Translations under genes and position numbers: made by a program
Part shown: one piece after another, positions 53,761-62,582 of the stretch
Position numbering within the stretch: position 1 is the first letter of the stretch
Layout of the letters: every line of letters starts with the position of its first letter
DNA from: Paracoccaceae bacterium
GTDB taxonomy: Bacteria; Pseudomonadota; Alphaproteobacteria; Rhodobacterales; Rhodobacteraceae
DNA: 64,000 bases
Direction of reading: 5' to 3'
NCBI GenBank assembly: GCA_002708925.1
Contig: PAPN01000001.1
Span: 62,001-126,000 of the forward strand
Notes under the pieces: generated by a model
Database searches by the model: none
What the model was told of the DNA's origin: nothing
What the model saw: only the letters and a program-made list of their open reading frames with translations

Positions 53761-54686
53761 CCCGCGCCTCGGCTCAGGCGCCGGCGGCCGTGGTCATGGT
53801 GCGGCCGCATCATTTCACGGTGAACACGGAAACGGCCCATGACAATGCGTTTCAGTCGAACGAAAACGCCGCGGACAGTGCCGCATTGTCGCGCCAGGCC
53901 TATGCGGAACATAGCAAAGCGGTGGCCGCGCTCAAAAGCCACGGCGTCCGGGTGCATGTCTTTGAGGGCAGGGACCCCGCCACCCCCGATTGCGTGTTTC
54001 CGAACAATTGGTTCTCGACTCATATCGGCGGGCATGTGGCCATCTACCCGATGAAAGCCCCAAGCCGCCGACTGGAACGCCGCGCCGATATTATCGAGAT
54101 GCTCAAGGCCCGGTATCGGGTGCAGGATGTCATCGACTATTCCGGGCTTGAACCGGACGGGCTGTTTCTTGAAGGCACCGGGGCAATGGTGCTGGATCAT
54201 ATCAACCGTGTCGCTTATGCGGTGGCCTCGGATCGGACGAACCCCATCGCCCTAGAGCGTTTCTGCACCCATTTCAATTTCGAACCGATGGTATTTCCGG
54301 CGGCAGACACGCGCGGGGTGCCGATCTATCACACCAATGTTCTGATGTGTATCGGGACGGAATTCGTGCTGATCGGAGCAGACATGATCACCGATACCGC
54401 CCGGCGCCACGAGGTTCTGGAACGGCTTGCGGAAAGCGGGCGTTTTATTGTCCAGCTGAGCGAAGCGCAGATCGCCGCTTTTGCCGGGAATGCGATCGAG
54501 CTTCAGGGCAGGGGTGGCCGTCTTCTGGCGCTGTCGCAAACCGCATTCGACGCCCTGACCGCAGACCAGCGCGCCACATTGGGTCAGAACATGCGTCTGG
54601 TGCCGCTGGATATTCCGACGCTTGAAAAAGCCGGCGGTTCAGTACGCTGTACCATCGCAGGCATCCATCTGACGGAAAGACGCTGA
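53757..54686 (+). CDS. ctlX: CtlX-type citrulline/arginine-deiminase-fold hydrolase
   Basis: 309 residues of the amidinotransferase/deiminase fold: VMVRPHHFTVNTETAHDNAF, PDCVFPNNWFSTHIGGHVAI, FLEGTGAMVLDHINRVAYA, HTNVLMCIGTEFVLI and GGSVRCTIAGIHL with the terminal nucleophilic Cys. CtlX proteins cleave citrulline to ornithine, which the upstream ocd gene product would then convert to proline. Confidence 0.9.
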   Translation: MTRASAQAPAAVVMVRPHHFTVNTETAHDNAFQSNENAADSAALSRQAYAEHSKAVAALKSHGVRVHVFEGRDPATPDCVFPNNWFSTHIGGHVAIYPMKAPSRRLERRADIIEMLKARYRVQDVIDYSGLEPDGLFLEGTGAMVLDHINRVAYAVASDRTNPIALERFCTHFNFEPMVFPAADTRGVPIYHTNVLMCIGTEFVLIGADMITDTARRHEVLERLAESGRFIVQLSEAQIAAFAGNAIELQGRGGRLLALSQTAFDALTADQRATLGQNMRLVPLDIPTLEKAGGSVRCTIAGIHLTERR

Positions 54687-54758
54687 GCCTGGTAAACAGC
54701 GCCCTGGGAATGTCCTGTCTACCAGACAAAAGACAAGGCCCGGATACGCCATCCCGCC

Positions 54759-55580
54759 TCAGGTTTTTCCCTTCGGCCCGGTGGCAACAACGCGCTTGGC
54801 CTTTGTCAAAGCCTCGGCGGCACGCCGCGCGGCCGGAACCTTCGAGACCCGGTGCAACTGAGGCACCTCGACGCTTAGCACGATATCATCCGGCAGCGCA
54901 TCCAGAAGCGCACCGAAATCAAAATCCCCGTCGCCCGGCATCTGTCGGTTTTCGCGCGCTGTCGCGATCAAGGCTTCGTCTCTGGTGTCAAAAACGCCCG
55001 GCGCATCGCAAAGCTGCGCATAGTGAACCCAGCCGGGCTGCAACGCCGCAATGGCGGAAAAGGGGCTGTTGGACCGCTGCACATGCAACGCATCCACCAA
55101 AACACCGGCAGACGGGTGACCCACCGCAGCAACGATTGCCCCGGCCACGCCAACATCCGTCACGCTGGTCCATGGCATGAATTCAAGATCCGCCGTCATG
55201 CCATAGCTCTGCGCCAAACCGCAAAACGCTGCATAATTGTCGATCATGCGATTCGTATCGGGATCATATCCCGCAGTGAGAATGTGCCTGGCCCCCAGCG
55301 CCGCGCCCGTTTCCAGAAACCGCCGCGTATGTTGGATATTGAACTCGGGCGTGATTTTTATGATCTCAATGTCGGCCAGGGTTACGCCGGTATCACGCAT
55401 TGCCGCGCGGGTCTCTTGTTGCAATGCGACATCGGTCAGAAGCGGGTAGGGCCCATCCATACCCGAAGGCAGCAGACGCAACCCAACATAGTCAAATCCT
55501 GCGTCTGCTGCGGCCTCCACCGCCTGAGGCGGTGAAAGCTCGGATACTGTCAGAAAAGCAAGCGAATAGCGATAACCCAT
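54759..55580 (-). CDS. TIM-barrel sugar isomerase/epimerase-like protein (AP endonuclease 2 fold)
   Basis: 273 residues, xylose-isomerase-like TIM barrel: AVEAAADAGFDYVGLRLLPS, ILTAGYDPDTNR, then metal-ligand candidates LEFMPW, GVLVDALHVQRS and VLSVEVPQLHR. The fold covers sugar epimerases, inosose and 3-dehydroshikimate dehydratases, among others. Located at the end of an operon with FAD dehydrogenase and NIPSNAP genes and near a shikimate-dehydrogenase homologue, a dehydroshikimate dehydratase-type reaction is one candidate. Confidence 0.8.
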   Translation of the reverse strand: MGYRYSLAFLTVSELSPPQAVEAAADAGFDYVGLRLLPSGMDGPYPLLTDVALQQETRAAMRDTGVTLADIEIIKITPEFNIQHTRRFLETGAALGARHILTAGYDPDTNRMIDNYAAFCGLAQSYGMTADLEFMPWTSVTDVGVAGAIVAAVGHPSAGVLVDALHVQRSNSPFSAIAALQPGWVHYAQLCDAPGVFDTRDEALIATARENRQMPGDGDFDFGALLDALPDDIVLSVEVPQLHRVSKVPAARRAAEALTKAKRVVATGPKGKT

Positions 55581-55583
55581 CGG

Positions 55584-56201
55584 TTACTTCAGCGGCGAAA
55601 AGGGAAGCGGAACGGCAAGGGTGGAAACCATGTCAGCCGAAAGCCAGGCCGGGCCACCCTTGGGCGGCCAGACACCTTCGGCCACGGCCTGGGCACGCAG
55701 TTCGGCCCGGTGGTTTGCGCTCTCATAGGGCCAGATTTGGGTAAAGCGGGTTGGCCCGTCCAACGAGTACATCGCAACAGAGCAGGGCGAATATTCCTGA
55801 CGAGAGGGCAGGGCCTCTGCCCATTTTTCAATCGTAGGGGCCATGCCGTTCAGCTTGGGCTGGTATGTGCGGATTTCATAGACCTTACCATAGTCACCGG
55901 GCGTCACGGGCAGGGTGAACTCCAGCGGGATATAGCTGTCTGCGGTCCAGCCGCGCAGATGTTCCATGCAACCGAAGGGATTGTCCGACAGACGGGTGCG
56001 GGTGCGCTCGGCGATCATTTCCTCGGCATCGTCGTATTGGCGCAGCAAAAGAATATCGTTCAGCGTGCCGACATCCGGCGCCCAAGCGCCCAAAAGCGTG
56101 CCTTTGGCCTCGGGGGCGTCCAGCCATGCCTGCAATGCCGGCACGATTGCCGGGGTTGCGAAAAGCTGAGTGTTAAGCGTGGTAATATCAAGCAGTGGCA
56201 T
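55584..56201 (-). CDS. NIPSNAP-family protein
   Basis: 205 residues made of two similar halves with the dimeric alpha/beta-barrel pattern: the second is clearer (YEIRTYQPKLNGMAPTIEKW, CSVAMYSLDGPTRFTQIWPY). NIPSNAP proteins have no settled biochemical role, but often accompany oxidative catabolic genes. The ATG overlaps the stop of the FAD flavoprotein gene by 14 bases; the TIM-barrel gene starts three bases after its end. Confidence 0.88.
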   Translation of the reverse strand: MPLLDITTLNTQLFATPAIVPALQAWLDAPEAKGTLLGAWAPDVGTLNDILLLRQYDDAEEMIAERTRTRLSDNPFGCMEHLRGWTADSYIPLEFTLPVTPGDYGKVYEIRTYQPKLNGMAPTIEKWAEALPSRQEYSPCSVAMYSLDGPTRFTQIWPYESANHRAELRAQAVAEGVWPPKGGPAWLSADMVSTLAVPLPFSPLK

Positions 56202-57948
56202 AAAAGCCTCCTTCCGTGTTCAGGGATGTTTCGTCAGGGCCCATGCGTCCCGCAGCGGTGTGTGCGGCGATGTAGCCAAAGGTCATAGCCGGACCGAGCG
56301 TGATCCCCCCGCTGGGGTAATGCCCCGCAAAGATCGAGCTTAGATCGTTCCCGGCAGCAAAGAGTCCGGGTATCGGCGCGCGCCCGGCGTCCAGCACACG
56401 GGCATATTCATCTGCGGCAAGGCCAGCAAAGGTGCCCAGACTGCCCGGAACGATCTTCACCGCGTGAAACGGGGCCGATACAAGAGACCCAAGGGCCGGA
56501 TTAGGCCTGTGATCCGGATCGCCTTGCACCTGGTTGTAGCGCGACGCACCACGCCCGAAATCGGGATCTTCGCCTTTGGCGGCATGGGTATTGAAGCGAC
56601 GGACTGTCTTTTCCAGAGTGGCCGCATCCAAGCCGCATTGCGCCGCTAGCCCCGCAAGACTGCGCGCGGATTTCAGATAGCCCTTGCGCCGATAGGGCCC
56701 AAGCGGGAACGGAAACGGACGTGACCACCCCAGCCCCCATCGCCGCTGCGCCCTATGATCGGCGATCAGCCAGCAGTGAATGTCCGAAACATCCGGCGCG
56801 GCATCAAACAGATTGCGCATAAAGGCGTGGTAGCTGTCTGCCTCGTTGGTAAAGCGTTCTCCGCGCCCCGTAACGGCGATGATCCCCGGCTTTGCGCGCT
56901 CGATCAGATGCGGGAAATTCGCGAATGCACCATTGCTGAGCGGGACTCTGGACACCGGCGCCCATGCGGCAGCATCGGCGAGATCAGTCTCAATCCCGGC
57001 CCCTGCGGCCTTTGCGATCTTCAGACCGTCGCCAGTATTGCCCGCTGGGGCCGCCGAATGGTGCCTCTTGCCGGTTTCGGTGCCGAACAGCTTCTCTTGT
57101 AGCGCTGCATTATGAGGAAACCCTCCGGTTGCCAGAACCACACCGGCCTTGGCCCTCAGCTTTGTACCCGTTTGCAGGACAACCCCGGCCACCCGGCCAT
57201 TTTCAACGGTCACCTGGCGCACCGGGCTGTCGGCAAACAAGGCCACATCGCGATCAAGCGCCGCGCGCACCAGCCTGGCCACAAGAGCATTACCGTTGAC
57301 CAGCTGCATCCCGCGCCGATAGCGGATCAGATCCCATACATGTTTGCCCAGGCGCTTCAGAACATACAGCCCCGAAGACACCTTGCGCGTCGCATTAAAG
57401 AAGTGGCGCAGATCAGCGCCCGAAGCGATCCCCATCCCCGCAAGAGAGATGACACCAAGAGGCGGCCGAAGCTTCGTCACCCAGCGGCCAAGCCCACGAG
57501 CATCATACGGGGCCGCACAGACAGATCGCCCGCCACCAGCCGCACCGGGAAGATCGACAAAATCCGGCACGGCGTTCCCGTCAATCCAGTCCAGCGCGGT
57601 TTCATCGCGGAAAAAGCGCACCATCTCGGGCCCTGTTTCAAGGAACATGTCTATTCGCGGGTCTTTCGCCCGATTGCCCATGATGCTTTCGAGATATTGC
57701 AACGGGGCGTCCGGCGGCTCTTGGATTCCGGCCTCTGTGGCCAGCGGGTTACGCGGGATCCAAAGCCACCCACCGGACCATGCGGATGTCCCGCCCAGCA
57801 CGGGCTCTTTTTCCAGAACCGCAACGCGCAACCCCAGATATGCCGCAGTGACAGCCGCCGACAGACCGCCCGCGCCAGAGCCGACCACGATCAAGTCATA
57901 GCTGTCGCCGTCCTGCGGAACAGCATCCGGCTCGATTGGGTGAGTCAC
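56188..57948 (-). CDS. FAD-dependent dehydrogenase (3-oxosteroid dehydrogenase/fumarate reductase-like)
   Basis: 586 residues from the GTG overlapping the iclR stop by four bases (GTGA), behind GGAAAG; the longer frame lies in iclR. Dinucleotide fold YDLIVVGSGAGGLSAAVTAA, VLEKEPVLGGTSAWSGGWLW, and C-terminal GLFAAGNDLSSIFAGHYPSG plus GITLGPAMTFGYIAAH mark the fumarate reductase/KstD class of flavoproteins. These desaturate C-C bonds next to carbonyls. A second, divergently transcribed member lies at 58902. Confidence 0.9.
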   Translation of the reverse strand: MTHPIEPDAVPQDGDSYDLIVVGSGAGGLSAAVTAAYLGLRVAVLEKEPVLGGTSAWSGGWLWIPRNPLATEAGIQEPPDAPLQYLESIMGNRAKDPRIDMFLETGPEMVRFFRDETALDWIDGNAVPDFVDLPGAAGGGRSVCAAPYDARGLGRWVTKLRPPLGVISLAGMGIASGADLRHFFNATRKVSSGLYVLKRLGKHVWDLIRYRRGMQLVNGNALVARLVRAALDRDVALFADSPVRQVTVENGRVAGVVLQTGTKLRAKAGVVLATGGFPHNAALQEKLFGTETGKRHHSAAPAGNTGDGLKIAKAAGAGIETDLADAAAWAPVSRVPLSNGAFANFPHLIERAKPGIIAVTGRGERFTNEADSYHAFMRNLFDAAPDVSDIHCWLIADHRAQRRWGLGWSRPFPFPLGPYRRKGYLKSARSLAGLAAQCGLDAATLEKTVRRFNTHAAKGEDPDFGRGASRYNQVQGDPDHRPNPALGSLVSAPFHAVKIVPGSLGTFAGLAADEYARVLDAGRAPIPGLFAAGNDLSSIFAGHYPSGGITLGPAMTFGYIAAHTAAGRMGPDETSLNTEGGFYATA

Positions 57949-58766
57949 GCTTCTTTCCGTCCTTCGTGAAGATCGGCGTACCAGGCATTGAAACTGCGCC
58001 CGGCATGGCTGGCCCTGGACAATTCCAGCGCCGCCTCCTGTAGATCGGGCAGGCACTCCAGCAGCCGCTCTGGCGTTGCCCGCGCCGAGGGGCCCGCAAT
58101 CGAAACCGTTCCGATCGGATCATCCGTGTCCGGGTGCCGGATCACGACCGCAATCGCCGCCATGCCCAGCATGAAACTGTTGGCATTCATCGCATAGCCC
58201 TTCTGGCGCACATCGCCGATCACCGAGAGCAGCTCAGTAATCGTTTGCGGCGCAGACACACCCGCCCCGTCGGCCTTTTCCAGCCCCTGTTTCACAACAG
58301 CCTCGACGGCATCATTGTCGGTCATGGCAGCCAGCCACGCCTGGCCGCCCGAAGCCGAAGCAAGATGTACAATCTGGCCTTGCTCGGCGCCGGGGTCATA
58401 TCGCAGGCCCGCAGTCGCGCCCTGCGCCACCCCGACCCAGACAAGCTGCTGCCCGTCGGACAGCGCCATCCGGACAAGCTCGCCCGATTTAACAGCAAGC
58501 TTATCAAGAATCGGCTGGCTCAGATCGGGAATGCCGGTGCGCGCCAGAAAGCTCAGGCCCGCAGTCGCCAGCTTCAGGGTCAGCCGATAGTCGCCGTGGT
58601 CACGCGTTTGCTGTGCATAGCCAAGGTTTTCCAGCTCTTTGAGCAAACGGTGAACGCCAGACACCGGCAGATCCAGATTGCGCGCAATGTCCGAAATCTG
58701 AGCCCCTTCGGGAAATTTCGAAAGGTACGAAACAACTGACAAGCCTTTTTCCAATGCACTGCTCAT
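57945..58766 (-). CDS. IclR-family transcriptional regulator
   Basis: 273 residues: winged helix (LEKGLSVVSYLSKFPEGAQI, VSGVHRLLKELENLGYAQQT) and effector domain (YAMNANSFMLGMAAIAVVIR). It is the first gene of the minus-strand catabolic operon and divergent from the second FAD dehydrogenase operon; both are probably its targets. Effector unknown, possibly the imported acid. Confidence 0.93.
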   Translation of the reverse strand: MSSALEKGLSVVSYLSKFPEGAQISDIARNLDLPVSGVHRLLKELENLGYAQQTRDHGDYRLTLKLATAGLSFLARTGIPDLSQPILDKLAVKSGELVRMALSDGQQLVWVGVAQGATAGLRYDPGAEQGQIVHLASASGGQAWLAAMTDNDAVEAVVKQGLEKADGAGVSAPQTITELLSVIGDVRQKGYAMNANSFMLGMAAIAVVIRHPDTDDPIGTVSIAGPSARATPERLLECLPDLQEAALELSRASHAGRSFNAWYADLHEGRKEA

Positions 58767-58814
58767 TCTGTGCCCTCCTCAATGTCTTGTCGAAACTATA
58801 GGGTGAACAGATAA

Positions 58815-58855
58815 AAAATGAAAGAGATTTAAAAACTGGAAAAGTTTTTCATTTT
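58815..58855. promoter_or_regulatory. Nested palindrome, probable IclR operator
   Basis: AAAATGAAA (58815-58823) and TTTCATTTT (58847-58855) are perfect inverted arms, and inside them AAAAACT (58831-58837) and AGTTTTT (58843-58849) form a second dyad. It sits in the 135-base gap between divergent starts, the usual place for an IclR site. Confidence 0.6.
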
Positions 58856-58901
58856 GTGAAAAGTTGGGTGCCAACGTGATTCGATGCTGTGGGAGGACAC
58901 T

Positions 58902-60620
58902 TTGAGCGTTGTGGCTTTTGAACAGGTGTCAGAGCACTATGACGTAATCGTCATGGGGGCTGGTGCCGCCGGCCTGTCGGCTGCCGTCTTCGGAGCCCTG
59001 TCCGGCGCGAAAGTCTTGCTGGTAGAGCGAACCGCATATGTCGGCGGCACGTCAGCGCTGTCAGGCGGGACGGTCTGGGCCCCCGGAACTGCGATTGGCA
59101 AGACCGTCAATACACAAGACACCCGCGCGGCCGTTTCTGAATTCCTTGACAGCGCCGTCGGCCGCCATGGCGATACAGCCTTACGGGAAACATTTCTCGA
59201 TGCCGCTCCTGAGGTGATCTCAACCCTGTCAGAAAGGACCCAGGTTGCGTTCCGCCCATATCCAAAACATCCCGATTATGAATGGGATCACCCGCATCCG
59301 ACGCTCAATGGCCGCGCGATCGAGCCCGTCCCCTTCGATACGCGCGCGATGGGCAGGCTGCGCAATGTGATCCGTGCCCCGATCCCCGAATTTACCGTTC
59401 TGGGCGGCATGAATATTGATCGCATCGACATCGGTCATTTGCTGAACCGCTACAAATCCGTCGGATCGTTTGCGCATGTTGCAAAGATCGTTTTGCGCTA
59501 CGCCTGCGACAAGGCGCTTTATGGTCGTCACACACGACTTGTCATGGGCGCGGCCCTTATCGGGCGGCTGCTGGCCTCGGCGAATGATCTTGGCGTCGAA
59601 ATCGTGTTAGAGACCTCAGCGACGGGCATGGATCTGGACGGGGCAGGGGACGCGCATCTGGCTCTTGTCAGCAGAGACGCCCGAAAAACCGTGCGCGCCA
59701 GCGGCGGAGTCATTCTGGCGTCAGGCGGGTTTGGGCGCTCGGCTGAACGCCGCAGGAAATATCTGCCAGAGACCTTGCCCTCTGACAGTCCCTCTGCGCC
59801 GGGCCACACGGCCAGAATGCACGACCTGGCCGAAACGCTGGGTGCGGTTTACGGCCAGGGTAACGACCAGAACGCATTCTGGGCACCGTGTTCAATTCGC
59901 ACGCGTCCCGATGGCAGTCGCGCGGTCTTTCCGCATTTTGTGCTGGATCGTTCAAAGCCCGGATCGGTCTGCGTTGACCGCCATGGTGCGCGTTTCGTCA
60001 ACGAAACCCGATCGTATCACGCCTTCGGCAAAGCGATGCTGCAAGGCGGCGCGGCCACACAGCACGCGTGGATCATCATGGATGCCAAGGGGATCGCGAA
60101 ATACGGGCTGGGCATGGTACGTCCGGGCGGCGACGATCTGCGCCCTTATCTCAAGGACGGCTACCTGATCGAAGCGCGCTCGATTGCTGAGCTGGCCGCC
60201 AAAACCGGCACTGATGAAACCACCCTGACCGCCAGCATTGATGACATCAACCAGGCCGCAGACGCGGGCCGTGACGACAGATTTGGGCGAGGCGAGTCTC
60301 CGTATCAGCGTCACAATGGCGACGCGACAGTCGCGCCGAACCCGACGCTTGGGGTGCTCTGTCAGGCACCCTATTATGCCGTCAAGTTGCAGCCTGCGGA
60401 CATCGGCACGGCAAAAGGTTTTGCCGCAACACCCAACGCCGAGCTTCTGCGTGCCGACGGCACAGTTATCACGGGCGTCTACGCGGCGGGCAACGATCTT
60501 CATTCGATCATGGGCGGCACCTATCCCGGACCGGGCATCACCTTGGGGCCCGGCCTGGTATTCGGTGCCATTGCAGCGCGTCACGCGGCGGCCCGTGCAA
60601 AAGATAAAAAAGGAAAATAA
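58902..60620 (+). CDS. FAD-dependent dehydrogenase (KstD/fumarate reductase-like), second copy
   Basis: 572 residues taking the TTG five bases after GGGAGGA; an ATG 18 bases earlier has no good ribosome site. FAD motif YDVIVMGAGAAGLSAAVFGA, LLVERTAYVGGTSALSGGTV, and C-terminal GVYAAGNDLHSIMGGTYPGP and GITLGPGLVFGAIAARHAA. It resembles the flavoprotein at 56188 and may act on the same pathway at a different step. First gene of the plus-strand operon ending in tctA. Confidence 0.9.
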   Translation: MSVVAFEQVSEHYDVIVMGAGAAGLSAAVFGALSGAKVLLVERTAYVGGTSALSGGTVWAPGTAIGKTVNTQDTRAAVSEFLDSAVGRHGDTALRETFLDAAPEVISTLSERTQVAFRPYPKHPDYEWDHPHPTLNGRAIEPVPFDTRAMGRLRNVIRAPIPEFTVLGGMNIDRIDIGHLLNRYKSVGSFAHVAKIVLRYACDKALYGRHTRLVMGAALIGRLLASANDLGVEIVLETSATGMDLDGAGDAHLALVSRDARKTVRASGGVILASGGFGRSAERRRKYLPETLPSDSPSAPGHTARMHDLAETLGAVYGQGNDQNAFWAPCSIRTRPDGSRAVFPHFVLDRSKPGSVCVDRHGARFVNETRSYHAFGKAMLQGGAATQHAWIIMDAKGIAKYGLGMVRPGGDDLRPYLKDGYLIEARSIAELAAKTGTDETTLTASIDDINQAADAGRDDRFGRGESPYQRHNGDATVAPNPTLGVLCQAPYYAVKLQPADIGTAKGFAATPNAELLRADGTVITGVYAAGNDLHSIMGGTYPGPGITLGPGLVFGAIAARHAAARAKDKKGK

Positions 60621-60621
60621 C

Positions 60622-61425
60622 GTGCAGCTTAGCGGTGAAACCAAACTCTATCCCATCATCGGGCATCCAATCGCACAGGTCCGTTCGCCCCGATTTCTGA
60701 CCCAGATCTTCGAGCGCCGCGGCATCAATGCCATCGTGCCCCCGCTGAACGTGCTGCCGGAAAACATCCGGCCGGTGCTGGACACGCTGCGCAAAATAGA
60801 GAACGTCGGCGGGATTGTCGTGACGCTGCCGCACAAAATCGACGCTCTGGCGGCCTGCGATGTGGTCTCTGAGCGGGCGAAATTCGCCGGGTCGATCAAC
60901 GTGATCCACAAGGATGCCCAGGGGCGCTACATCGCCGATAACGTCGATGGTATTGGCTATATGGATGGGGTTCGGGCGCTGGGTTTTGACATTGCCGGCA
61001 AACGGGCCCTGCTAATCGGTGTCGGCGGGGCGGGCAGCGCCGTCGCCTATGAGATCCTCGCGCGCGGTGCGGCACATCTGAAAATCGCCGAGCTGAACAC
61101 CACCCGCCGCGACACAACGATTGCCGCGCTTGAAACGCAATTTCCAGGCAGGGTGGGGGTCGGCAGCGACGATCCGACGGGGGTCGATTTTGTGGCGAAT
61201 GTAACGCCATGCGGAATGCGCGAAAACGATCCCTTTCCAGCCGATCCAGCAAAAATGAATGCAAACCAGTTCGTCGCGGACTCGATTACCAAACCGGCCG
61301 TGACGCCGATGCTTCGGGCTGCGCGCAATCTGGGATGCGACACCATGACCGGGGCGGGAATGTTCGATGCCGAGGCCGAAAGGCTGGTCGATTTTTTGCT
61401 GGGTGAGGGCTTGCCCGCACAGTGA
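60622..61425 (+). CDS. Shikimate/quinate dehydrogenase family protein
   Basis: 267 residues from the GTG behind AAGGA, one base after the previous stop. GIVVTLPHKIDAL carries the catalytic Lys; DNVDGIGYMDGV is a variant of NTDxxG; NADP-binding loop is ALLIGVGGAGSAVAYEIL; ending GAGMFDAEAERLVDFLL. In true shikimate dehydrogenases the N-terminal substrate loop reads PI.HSLSP; here it is GHPIAQVRSP, losing one of two serines. The substrate is probably a related hydroaromatic acid. Confidence 0.85.
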   Translation: MQLSGETKLYPIIGHPIAQVRSPRFLTQIFERRGINAIVPPLNVLPENIRPVLDTLRKIENVGGIVVTLPHKIDALAACDVVSERAKFAGSINVIHKDAQGRYIADNVDGIGYMDGVRALGFDIAGKRALLIGVGGAGSAVAYEILARGAAHLKIAELNTTRRDTTIAALETQFPGRVGVGSDDPTGVDFVANVTPCGMRENDPFPADPAKMNANQFVADSITKPAVTPMLRAARNLGCDTMTGAGMFDAEAERLVDFLLGEGLPAQ

Positions 61426-61430
61426 AACCC

Positions 61431-61469
61431 GAAGCGGCGATCCGCTTCACAGAACCGGAGGAAACTCCG
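61431..61469 (+). promoter_or_regulatory. Two hairpins in the leader of tctC
   Basis: GAAGCGG-CGAT-CCGCTTC (61431-61448) and CGGAG-GAAA-CTCCG (61456-61469), the latter with a GNRA tetraloop, precede tctC; neither has a following T-run. They may block nucleases or mark an RNA processing site, raising tctC mRNA. The tctC ribosome site GGGAGGA lies at 61483-61489. Confidence 0.5.
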
Positions 61470-61494
61470 AAATCTTAAAATTGGGAGGAAAAAC

Positions 61495-62493
61495 ATGAAG
61501 AAAGCACTTAGCGCACTGGCGCTTATCGCCACCGGCGCGGCCACGCAGGCCTTTGCCGAATTTCCCGAAAAGGAAATTCAGGGCATCATTCAATGGGGGG
61601 CCGGCGGGTCAACCGACACCGTGATGCGCTCGGTTACTCCGCACGCCGAAACCGCCCTGGGCAGCAAGATCGTCTTGCAAAACATGACCGGCGCCGTGGG
61701 GGCGATTGCGCTCAATCACGTGGCCGGATCGGATGCCGACGGCTATACCCTGCTGATGGGGGCGGAAAACCCGCAAATGTACAAGGTGCTGGGTCTGGGC
61801 GAAACCGACTATAACGACATGGTGCCCGTACGTGTTCTGGCGCGCGGCGTGCCCGTCTTCGTTGCCGGAGCAAACGCACCTTACAACACAATGGAGGAAT
61901 TCGTCGCCTTTGCCGAGGCCAATCCCGGCGATGTGCGCGTCGGCTCGACCGGGCCCGGAGGGCTGACCTCGATCGTGCTGGCGATGCTGACCAGCCAGGT
62001 CAAGCTAGATCTTACCCGTGTCCCCTATGATGGCGATGGCCCCGCGCTGACCGCGCTACAGGGCGGTGCAATCGACGTGATGCCCGTTGCACTTGGCGCG
62101 GCTTTTGAAGGTGTGCGCGCGGGCCGTATGAAGGTGATCGGCCTTGTGGATGTCGTCGAGAACGATCTGGTTCCCGGCGTGCCTCCGATTACCCAGGCCT
62201 ATCCCGGTTTTTCGAACTATCTGCCGTGGGGGCCGTTCTTCGGAGTGTTCGCGCCCGCTGGAACGCCCGATAACGTCGTGGCCAAACTTTCGGCGGCTTT
62301 CGAAACAGGGGCGCAGAACCCCGAGTTCGTCGCGCTGATGGAAGGCCGTGGTTTCTCGATCTCCAATATCGGCGGTGCCGAAGCTGTCCAGTTCCTGACC
62401 AACTATCGGTCAGTGTCAAGCTGGCTGGTGCATGATGCCGGGTTCGCGAAGAAATCACCCGAAGAGTTCGGCATCGCACGTCCGGGCGAATAG
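61495..62493 (+). CDS. tctC: TctC: solute-binding protein of a tripartite tricarboxylate transporter
   Basis: 332 residues with signal peptide (KKALSALALIATGAATQAFA) and Bug/TctC pattern: IIQWGAGGSTDTVMRSV, VLQNMTGAVGAIALNHVAG, DGYTLLMG, VRVGSTGPGGLTSIVLAM and PGVPPITQAYPGF. It binds a carboxylate in the periplasm and hands it to TctAB. It is preceded by two hairpins and followed by a strong stem-loop, which should make it the most abundant product. Confidence 0.93.
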   Translation: MKKALSALALIATGAATQAFAEFPEKEIQGIIQWGAGGSTDTVMRSVTPHAETALGSKIVLQNMTGAVGAIALNHVAGSDADGYTLLMGAENPQMYKVLGLGETDYNDMVPVRVLARGVPVFVAGANAPYNTMEEFVAFAEANPGDVRVGSTGPGGLTSIVLAMLTSQVKLDLTRVPYDGDGPALTALQGGAIDVMPVALGAAFEGVRAGRMKVIGLVDVVENDLVPGVPPITQAYPGFSNYLPWGPFFGVFAPAGTPDNVVAKLSAAFETGAQNPEFVALMEGRGFSISNIGGAEAVQFLTNYRSVSSWLVHDAGFAKKSPEEFGIARPGE

Positions 62494-62520
62494 GCTGCCT
62501 CTGTTTTGTGAAAACATGGT

Positions 62521-62552
62521 CGCCAGGCGCGGGTGCGCTCTGGCGGCTTTTT
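62521..62552 (+). terminator. Stem-loop with T-run between tctC and tctB (attenuating terminator)
   Basis: CGCCAGGCGC, loop GGGT, GCGC-T-CTGGCG, then GCTTTTT: a ten-pair stem with one bulged T followed by five Ts. Its position 28 bases after tctC and 31 before tctB suggests partial termination that lowers the membrane subunits relative to the binding protein. Confidence 0.65.
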
Positions 62553-62582
62553 CCCCAAGATGCGGGCTCAGCGGAGGGCGCG

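Noticed and set aside
56188-58056. Longer form of the FAD dehydrogenase with 36 extra residues
   Set aside because: The extra part is coded within iclR and the GTG at 57948 has a ribosome site and GTGA overlap.
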